A stretch of DNA of 30,609 bases from Entrophospora sp. SA101 (taxonomy: Eukaryota > Glomeromycota > Glomeromycetes > Entrophosporales > Entrophosporaceae). The notes under the pieces are model-generated. The model was not told the DNA's origin, searched no databases, and was given only the letters and a program-made list of their open reading frames with translations. Shown here piece after piece: positions 23,401 through 30,609 of this stretch. The stretch lies in NCBI GenBank assembly GCA_958430865.1, contig CAUDNR010002112.1, positions 82,984-113,592 on the forward strand. The letters run 5' to 3'. Positions within the stretch are counted from its first letter, which is position 1; each line of letters opens with the position of its first letter. The translations under genes were made by a program, and so were the position numbers.

Positions 23401-26368
23401 TAATTATATAAATAATTGTTTATCAAATAATTAGTAGATCTTTTATTTAAAATTGTTTATATATATAAATTATTAAATCATTACAAAAAAAAATATCACC
23501 TGCAATTCGATTAATTGTTTGATTCAACATATCATCTGCTTTATCTGCATCACCATCTACCTCAACGTCCTTGAAATAACAAATTTTTTTTTAATTCCAA
23601 GTTTTTTAAATAAAAAATAGGCTAATTCAATAAACAAAATAAAGTACCATAGAATTTTCACACAAGTTTAAATATATTTCCATATCATTAATTGTTCTAA
23701 AACATTACCACAAGTATAATGAAGAAAAGAATGTATAGTTATATAACTTAATGATGATTGATAATATGAATAACAATTATCATCATTATAATAATGATAA
23801 TATTAAAGACACTAGATGATGATTTATAATAGTAACAAACTCACTCTTTTTGTCTTTGAAGAATTGAAAAAAAAGCTTTCTTTGCCTTTGCCTCAAGTGA
23901 ACCAAAAACAACAAGAAGTCGATCCATTCTGGTTGATTCCACATTATTAGATGCCAATATCTCTTCATGCAAAACATTTTCTACAGATGCACTAGATTAA
24001 TCAAAATAATATTAAAAAAAACCTTGTATTTTGATAAAAAGTATTGAAATAATTAATAATTCTAACATAATCTCATTGTCATTTGTATATATAGTATTCA
24101 ATAATTCTGAAGGAATCCATCCAAATTTTTCAGGTGCATTAGCTTCATTATCAAGACTAACAATTAAATTATATGTGTTGTATTATGTTAATAAATTCAC
24201 AATTTTTATATTACAAAACACACCCTTCTTCACTGTGTATTTAACTTACATTTCCAAATATGCCATGTTATATAAACGGGCCAAAGCCTTTATAGCTTCT
24301 TGTCTGACACCATGCTTTTTTTAATGTATATATCAATTTAGCATTTATATAAAATAAAAATTCAATGAATATTATTATTAGTTACTATTAGGTGATTAAT
24401 TACTTTACGATCGCGACAGCGTTTAGCAAGTTCGATAAATAAATCTTTTTTGACATGTTTTGAAGCACATTCATATTCTAATTGACAAAAAACTCTACAA
24501 ACAGCTATTCGAACTTTATCATCAGGATCTGATAATTTGGTAATAATCGCCTCTGATTTATTTTTTTAAAAAAAAAATTTAATAAACAATAATATCTTAT
24601 CTAATATTTAACCAAAATTATTAAAGCGAAATAATTACCATTAATTTGATCCGCTAATTCATGATGATTGGTGTATAATGGCAAACAAAATTCTACCCAT
24701 GTACACCTAACATCAGCCACCTTGTCATTCCGCCTTTTAAGTAATGAAACTATTATGTAAGTATTTCTTTAATAATGATAATAATGAATTATTTTTAACA
24801 ATGCTATATATATGTATGCATAAACGTATGTGGAAACCTTAATAGCCACGTTCTCCATACACTGTCATATCTACTAGCCAAAGTGGAATCTTTCTCTGAA
24901 AACATTTCGCCAAGTACTTGTGTTGCAAGCATTCTCAAATTTAAGTCATCAAGCTAATAATAAAATATTATGGTGAAATGAAATTTTGAAAAATTAAAAA
25001 AACAATAAAAAATAATTAAATTTACTTTTAACTCTTCTTCCAGTTGCGGTATCACATTAAGTAATAAACCAGGAGCCACTCTATTTAATTCCTTGATAAG
25101 ATCATGTGCAGTTTTAAAATCATTCAATTCATCAGCTGATGTCCCCGTCTTTTCTGCTGCTACAATCACATCTGTAAAATACTAAAAATCAAAATAAATT
25201 TATTAAATTTATTAAAATAAAAATCCTAACACGAATGAATTAAAACAGATCAAACAGATATTATGAATTTTAAAGTACTTGACAAACATATCGTTGAAGT
25301 TTATCAGTTGCTGCCCTACAAACATCACATGCTAATCTATATGCTGTTGGGTTTTCATCCTAAATATATATTATATTATTATTTTAACAACTTGAAATAG
25401 TTTATTAAATAATCAATTCCAAAACCCAAACCTTTCTTTTTCTTAAAAATTGTGCCAGAATAATGTCAATCACATCCTGAGGTAGAGCATTACCGTCATT
25501 GATTAATTGTTCAAGAATATCTACCATATGCGAATAAACTATATTTGACAATTCTGGTCTAAATCAAAACAAAAAAAAAAAAGAAATGATTTAATAATTG
25601 CAAGAAAGAATGAAGCAAGGATCAAAATATCTGATAGAATACCACATCAAATAATTCAACTAATATTTTTTCTTCCTTACCTAACAACGTCAAAAAAATT
25701 ACGAAATAACTCAATTAAAATTTCTTCATAATCTTGTAATTCAAGAATTAATAAAACAATTTTTACTGTTGACAAATTTTCCAGTAAATGGAAATATAAA
25801 TCAAAATATGGACCATCTATTTTTCCAATATTTTGAAGTTGTTGGACAAAAAATACAAAAATTTCCTTTATTTATTAAAAAACTAACCAATTAATATATA
25901 AATATATATAATGAATCAAACACATATAAATTAAATTAATCAAACTTACTCTCAATTCGTGATCTGTGTAAGGAGCATCAGGAGCATAAAGTCTCAATAA
26001 ATCAGAAATACAACATGCTACATAGGCCTTTATTCCATTATCTTTATGCCCCATCAAACTTTTATTTATAAGATCATGAGTTATACTTTTTAATGAATTT
26101 TGGTCAACCTCTTCTTGTTCCATTGTAGATAATTCTCCAAATAAACTCTACAGTCACGTAAATATATGAATACGAATATGAATATATGAGATAGTGGTTT
26201 TTAAGTATGCAAATGAAATGACTTGTGTAAAATCACAATTATAAAAAAAACAATTACTTTTAATCGTTTTAGTAATTCTGATGTTGAAAGAGGTTTTGAT
26301 GTCGCTACAAGTTTTAGTTTGAATTTAAGAGAGGAAGATCGTGTCATTTCTCCAGTATTTTTAGACAT
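20474..26368 (-). CDS. PDS5: Pds5, sister-chromatid cohesion regulator
   Basis: Twenty-nine exons give 1130 aa, close to yeast and fission-yeast Pds5 (about 1200-1280). Exons: 26368-26258, 26147-25950, 25865-25681, 25558-25432, 25359-25279, 25181-25026, 24953-24838, 24733-24639, 24549-24404, 24314-24250, 24156-24067, 23991-23845, 23696-23648, 23569-23500, 23399-23266, 23181-22996, 22893-22806, 22737-22674, 22593-22473, 22375-22151, 22071-21929, 21845-21722, 21643-21509, 21402-21357, 21277-21172, 21079-20965, 20887-20741, 20672-20589, 20512-20474. Every junction keeps phase. The signature VACCISDLLRLYAPDAPYT (80-98) is the conserved Pds5 N-terminal HEAT motif, and KFGWIPSELLNTIYTND (about 437-453) is another hallmark. 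HEAT-like helices continue to a short basic tail ending KSAKKTRLTKS. Pds5 binds the Scc1 subunit of cohesin in the nucleus and, with Wapl and Eco1, controls cohesin release and acetylation. The tail is much shorter than the long charged tail of animal PDS5B. Some short exons could differ from the true mRNA. Confidence 0.95.
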
Positions 26369-26607
26369 GTTGGCGTCTTTTGTCTTTTATATTTCTTTGA
26401 TAATCAAATACTGTAAATACTATATAAAACTTTTAACTTATATGTTAATTTTATTCCTCTACTTGTGAATTTATTTTATTGATTTTTTTTTTTAGTTTTT
26501 TAATCTTAATATTAATTATAATTGTGATCTACGCATTTTTTCCAGGGGTTTCAATATCAATATTTAATATATTAGTATTAGTGTTAGTCGTACGTAAAGA
26601 TGTTCCA

Positions 26608-26637
26608 GTGCGCATGTCACGCGCATCGTGCGCACGT
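26608..26637. promoter_or_regulatory. GC-rich TGCGCA cluster upstream of Pds5
   Basis: A 30-base island of alternating C and G (GTGCGCATG, CACGCGCATC, GTGCGCACG) stands in very AT-rich DNA about 240-270 bases upstream of the Pds5 start codon. Spaced palindromic TGCGCA cores suggest a factor-binding site in the promoter. The factor is not known; the regulatory role is inferred from position and composition. Confidence 0.35.
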
Positions 26638-27731
26638 AATTTTTTGGAATCACGCCTTTTTTTCGTATAAATTTTTCGTTATACGCATTGATTGATTAAA
26701 TATCGAAAAACTATATATATGTAAAAATCAAATTTATTGTTTATTCATGAACAAAATGATTGATATAATTAATAATAATAAAATGATGATAAACTGTGAT
26801 CTGAATCATTCTTGCCTTTCTGTTGTTAGCTGATGTTAGAAAGTTGTTATTAAACTTGTTGAACTTGCTCAAGGATGGCGAACAAAAACAAAGTTGTTAT
26901 TATTCATTATATAAAAAATATATTTTGTTATTGTTAGTAGATAGACATCTATAATTTTTTTTGGTCCAAGCATATTAGGGTTTCTATTCGAATAAGGTTT
27001 ATTCATTCATTTTTTATTATTATAAATTCGAGTATTCGAATAAAAATTTTAATTTGAGTAAATTTTTTAAATCAAATAAATTTTTTAATTCGAATAAAAT
27101 TAATAATTCGAGCGAGTATTATTCAAAATGTCAGATGAAATAGATTCAATGGCCGTGTTAGAAACCTCTATATCACTGTCGGATATATTTTGATAATCAT
27201 CTTTAAAAAATCATTATTTATAAATTTCCTTTCATAATCAAAAGGTTCACCACAACTATTATTATTATTGCTGTTATTATTATTTACTAATGGCTTATTG
27301 TTAATATCACTCCTACTATACATGTTGTCAAATTAATTGGCTTTGACTCAATTCCAGAATCTCTAATTGCGTCAAAAAGGAACCTGATTGAGTCAAGTGA
27401 TCAATCTATTTCTACCACATATATAATAATAGCAGAAGACTTCTACTATTATCATTTGCCACCATTATTATTATTTAAAGGTCACGATTACTTTTATTCT
27501 GCTACGAATATTATGGTTTTTTGGGGAGGGGGCAAATGAATGGTAGATTTTTTTCTTTTTGTCAATTCTAAGTAGTGAACGAATGTTAAGAGAAAGTGTT
27601 TTTTATCATTGTGCAAAAAAAAAAAATATATATCAGTCAGTTGACATCACTAGTTCTAGAGTGAGGATTCTATCGTGGATTTGAATACATGGAATGAAAA
27701 CGTTTTGTTGCATGATTCTTTTCTTATATCA

Positions 27732-27785
27732 AGTGTTTTTACTTATGTTCAGTGTTTTTACTTATGTTCAGTGTTTTTACTTACG
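27732..27785. repeat. 19-bp tandem repeat, about 2.8 copies
   Basis: The unit AGTGTTTTTACTTATGTTC occurs exactly at 27732-27750 and 27751-27769, with a third partial copy at 27770-27785. Confidence 0.9.
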
Positions 27786-28177
27786 CCAAGGGCTTTTATT
27801 TTAGTTAAATCGTCAAATGCCCTGGCGAGAAGTTGCCTTTAGTCAATATTTAGTTACGTCAATGACTAAAGTCAAAAGTTTCATCATATATCATTAGTTA
27901 TAAAGGAATGAATGTCCAAGAAACATAATATGAAAATAAAAATACATGTATTTTCTTGGGATTGAGTGATAAAACTATCAATATATAAATATAAGATAAA
28001 TATAATAAAGGATATACAAAAGTAGAGTATGATTTATATTTACCAAAATGTTTATCAGAGAATACCGCAAAAACCATGTTTATATCAATTGCGAGAGTTT
28101 TTACATTATTTTTATCCGTAGTTTTTTCTATTAACTATTAATAATAATGAAGAAAATACTTACAATCCCTTATTTAT

Positions 28178-28383
28178 AAAATGAAAATCAACAGTTAATA
28201 TTTTTTCAAAAGCAATGGGTCATAATAATAACAATGATGAAGATGCTTGCTGTCTATTTATTATTTAAAATAAAAATGTAAATTAACAGTAAATATTTAA
28301 AACAATAATACCAATAATAATGACCAAAAATACATCATTATTTTAAGAAAAATGAAAATCAACGGTTAATATTTTTCAAGAAG
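28178..28383. repeat. Imperfect direct duplication next to the secreted-peptide remnant
   Basis: 28178-28214 and 28348-28383 share a block of the form AAAATGAAAATCAACRGTTAAT followed by ATTTTTTCAA, about 170 bases apart. On the minus strand both copies end a short frame in L-L-x-K-Y-stop, and a GTAAGTATTT-like string accompanies each. This suggests an old local duplication of the downstream part of the small gene whose first exon is at 28422-28525. Confidence 0.6.
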
Positions 28384-28421
28384 AATACTGGCTGCAATAG
28401 TAATAACAAATGAAATACTTA

Positions 28422-28525
28422 CATTTCTCCAGGCTATGGCCAATTTGATTAATGTCATCAATTGGTTTTGCTAAAGCAACAACAGCAAAGATAATCAAAA
28501 AGAGAAGAAAAGTATTGAATTTTAT
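28422..28525 (-). pseudogene. Signal-peptide exon of a small secreted protein, start codon missing
   Basis: On the minus strand the frame reads (I)KFNTFLLFLIIFAVVALA, a textbook secretion signal: basic start, leucine/isoleucine core and an A-L-A cleavage site. It continues KPIDDINQIGHSLEK into a strong donor, GTAAGT, at 28421. The codon where methionine is expected is ATA (28525-28523), and no ATG lies between it and the upstream in-frame TGA. It is therefore either a pseudogene that lost its ATG or an exon that starts elsewhere. Two candidate acceptors downstream on the minus strand each give a short ending in K-Y-stop. Glomeromycotina encode many small secreted proteins of this form; no match to a named one is claimed. 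Confidence 0.4.
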
Positions 28526-29134
28526 TTTGATTGCTCAGTCAGTTTTTATTTTTTATTTTTCAAATCATATAAAATTGAAAGCGAGTAGAGTTTTGGTTTT
28601 TTCAGTTTAGAATTAAAGATGTTTTTCACGATCTGTAATCTCAGCTTTTATTTACAGATAAATGAATCCTTTTGCACACAAAAAACTAAATTACTCAACA
28701 GATACACAACATAATTAAATAAAACTAGAGGAATGCTTTATGACAATGACCTCGCCACTGTTGTTATTTGTTAATTATTGTTTGGATATCCAAGTTATAA
28801 TGAATGGTTGGTTGTTTGAATTACAAATAATTAAGATGTACATTATAGAAATTCCAAGAAAAATTTCTGACCTTCGGCAAAGTTGAATATTTTTGTTGTG
28901 ATGCTGAAGAGTGATGTGATGAAGGTTTTGCTATATCATAATTATAAAGGGTTTCTTTAGTTGTTTTTGTTATAATTTTGTTGCAATAAATATATATAAA
29001 TCTAAATATAATATAATATAATAAATATTTGAAATTTTCTTAATTAAAGAATGATTTATATTGTAGATAATTATTTTGGGATGGCTCAACAAATTTTTGA
29101 TCATCTAAATTTCACAAGCAGGTAGAGGTTCAAA

Positions 29135-29488
29135 TCAAATTATACAGAGATTGTTAATAGTGTTAGCTCTACATATAAAATAAAGAAGGGTAACTTTTGA
29201 AGTTACTCCCAAATTTTTCTTCTCAAAAAAAGGTAGCCAGTGCATGAACATAACCAAGTCTTTATCAATGCCATTGTCTAAAGCAATTACAGGTAGATAA
29301 AGAATAGAGAGGTTAATTCGTGATTCGTGAAACATCTGCAAAGTTTTCATAACAGAATTTGGCACAAATTTTTGCAGATCACTAATTAAATTTTTTGGAC
29401 TCCAACTTTCACCCCCAACGTAACTACCACCCTTTATGTTGATATAAATTAAAATTGTACTTTTAATACATGATATGAATTTCGAAGT
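29135..29488 (-). other. Unassigned open frame of 117 codons, possible gene fragment
   Basis: The minus-strand frame is open from 29488 to a stop at 29135; the first ATG-like start is only at 29365. The text upstream of that start (INIKGGSYVGGESWSPKNLI) and after it (SVMKTLQMFHES, then MHWLPFFEKKNLGVT) is less biased toward Asn/Ile/Lys than chance AT-rich frames. It may be an exon or decayed piece of a real gene. No domain was recognised and no splice partners were found. Confidence 0.3.
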
Positions 29489-29722
29489 TTAAATATACAA
29501 ATTTTCAAAGGGACTTTCTTATAAAATATTTTATGTTTATATGTAGGAATCGCTGGATTCCTGCCTAAAATTACTATATAAAATTTAAAGATTTGAGTAA
29601 GCAATTAAAAATATTTATGATGAAAAATGGTTTTAGAATCAATTTTATTCAAGAAAAATATAAATATGTGATTTCTATTTAGTTTTAATAGTTACTCTTT
29701 TTAAAATAAAAATTATCATGGT

Positions 29723-29966
29723 CATATTTTTTTGAGTATAGGGACATTCAGTATGGTATAACTCTTGCATGGTATTGCATAAGTGTAATAAAATGGTTGT
29801 ACACCAATGCTTAAATCTAACATACTTCCCTTCACACCCACCAAAAAAGGATTTAGAATAAAATTTTGTGTGACTTGGTATGGAAAAATATTGGCTATAC
29901 CACACCATACCATATGTTCTGCAAGAGTTATACCATACTGAATCTCTCCCTACCATATTTTTTTGA
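29723..29966. mobile_element. MITE with about 30-bp inverted repeats and 13-bp flanking direct repeat
   Basis: The element (29736-29953, 218 bp) has inverted ends that share ATTCAGTATGGTATAACTCT followed by TGCA. The outermost bases are GTATAGGGAC on the left and, reversed, GTAGGGAGAG on the right. The string CATATTTTTTTGA lies directly outside both ends (29723-29735 and 29954-29966), as a target-site duplication should. No transposase is encoded; short frames inside are by-products of the inverted repeats. A 13-base duplication is longer than TA (mariner), 8 (hAT) or 9-11 (Mutator), so the superfamily is left open. Confidence 0.75.
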
Positions 29967-30609
29967 CTCATGTTGGTCATGTGAGGTAGTGTCAGATTCT
30001 CAACTTCTGAAAATTATAATGTTTATTATTGCCACAAAAACATATTGATGGTCGGTAAATTTGTGCAGTTGCTTCACGGATTATGAATTAATTTATACAA
30101 AATATGGGCAACCAATTAATTTGAATTATCCAATGTCCCTATTAGTGTTCCATGTTGCAATCCAAAAAAGGAAATCAAAGTGGTCGCAAAGGTGGTTGCA
30201 ACTGGGTGTTGCAAGCCATTTTTATATGTTGCAAATATGGTTGCAACCATCACCAAGAATTGTGACCAGCATCTATAGTCCCTATGTAATTATTTTATTT
30301 AGTGTTTGTTATAGAGAGAGTGAACTGTAGACAAAGGTTAGAAATTTTATTTATATATGTATATTCTGTTAAAATAAATTATTTTATTGAAAACTTTGAT
30401 ATTAAAACCACCAGTTTGTGTTTTTCTAGCTTTCTTTGGTTGAGGTTGATTAGATGGTTGATACTGCTGTGTTAAATTGTTGTTATCAATGTATCAATAT
30501 GTTGTGAAGAAAAAGGAAGTTGTTATATTAATGAACAGGAGGGAACGTCCTATATAAGGAATGGATTTTCACAATTGATTTCAATTTTTTTTATACAGTT
30601 TAAAATACT
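29967..30609. other. Gene-free right edge
   Basis: No gene was supported. The open frame at 30061-30330 is built largely from the TTGCAA repeats described separately. AATGTCCCTAT at 30132-30142 is the inverse of the ATAGGGACATT found in the end of the element at 29736. Confidence 0.4.
30155..30246. repeat. Cluster of five TTGCAA palindromes
   Basis: TTGCAA occurs at 30155, 30196, 30209, 30229 and 30241 within 92 bases, twice inside the longer GGTTGCAAC. The copies are set in GTTGCAA-type units, suggesting a degenerate short tandem repeat or a cluster of binding sites. Confidence 0.6.

Larger units (their letters stand above)
26638..28421. other. Gene-free stretch with degenerate TTCGAATAA repeats
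   Basis: No supported gene. From 26985 to 27125, TTCGAATAA and AATTCGAG motifs recur at irregular spacing with A/T runs between. ATT-rich runs lie near 27258-27290. The hydrophobic plus-strand frame at 26479-26670 is upstream of Pds5 and shows no domain. Confidence 0.4.

Noticed and set aside
26479..26670. Plus-strand frame that looks like a small membrane protein, divergent from Pds5
   Set aside because: It is made of ATT/TTA-rich codons with no family likeness, and its second half is the GC-rich promoter block.
29722..29913. Overlapping minus-strand frames of 63 and 101 codons
   Set aside because: They are produced by the inverted-repeat element at 29736-29953.
30132..30142. Larger element running from 29739 to 30142 based on ATAGGGACATT/AATGTCCCTAT
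   Set aside because: Only 11 bases match, while the 29736-29953 ends have a far longer match and flanking duplication.

Overview
This window is AT-rich eukaryotic DNA. Its genes are split by many short GT-AG introns, and the gaps hold simple repeats and small inverted-repeat elements. Two family signatures suggest an arbuscular mycorrhizal fungus of the Glomeromycotina, close to Rhizophagus: a protein kinase preceded by a CxxC...CxxC zinc-ribbon-like head, and a BTB-BACK-TLDc protein. Both families are strongly expanded in those genomes. The organism call is inference from family content and base composition; no database was searched.

Six protein genes could be rebuilt exon by exon, with every splice phase closing: (1) a Pep7/Vac1-like FYVE protein on the minus strand (920-3498, 10 exons, 577 aa); (2) a 64-residue HMG-box-like protein on the minus strand (3808-4176, 3 exons); (3) a protein kinase on the plus strand (8060-9536, 3 exons, 444 aa); (4) a TPR-DnaJ co-chaperone like DNAJC7 on the plus strand (13076-15380, 5 exons, 536 aa); (5) a BTB-BACK-TLDc protein on the minus strand (15821-17506, 2 exons, 523 aa); (6) the cohesin regulator Pds5 on the minus strand (20474-26368, 29 exons, 1130 aa). 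A tRNA-Thr(CGT) gene with A and B boxes and a T-run terminator lies at 9967-10038 on the minus strand.

The rest is gene-poor. It holds a decayed Tc1/mariner-type transposase fragment (6632-6840), a lone pogo/Tc1-like element end (about 7299), and three non-autonomous inverted-repeat elements: 10289-10778, 17808-18030 with a TA target duplication, and 29736-29953 with a 13-bp flanking direct repeat. There are several microsatellites, a signal-peptide-coding exon remnant without an ATG (28422-28525), and an unexplained open frame (29135-29488).

The genes do not form one pathway. They cover housekeeping roles (endosomal fusion, chaperone work, chromosome cohesion, translation) with two members of lineage-expanded signalling families between them. 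I found no convincing new multi-gene system. The most interesting signals are the small transposable elements, a kinase whose last intron is in frame and codes for a hydrophobic tail, and the secreted-peptide remnant.
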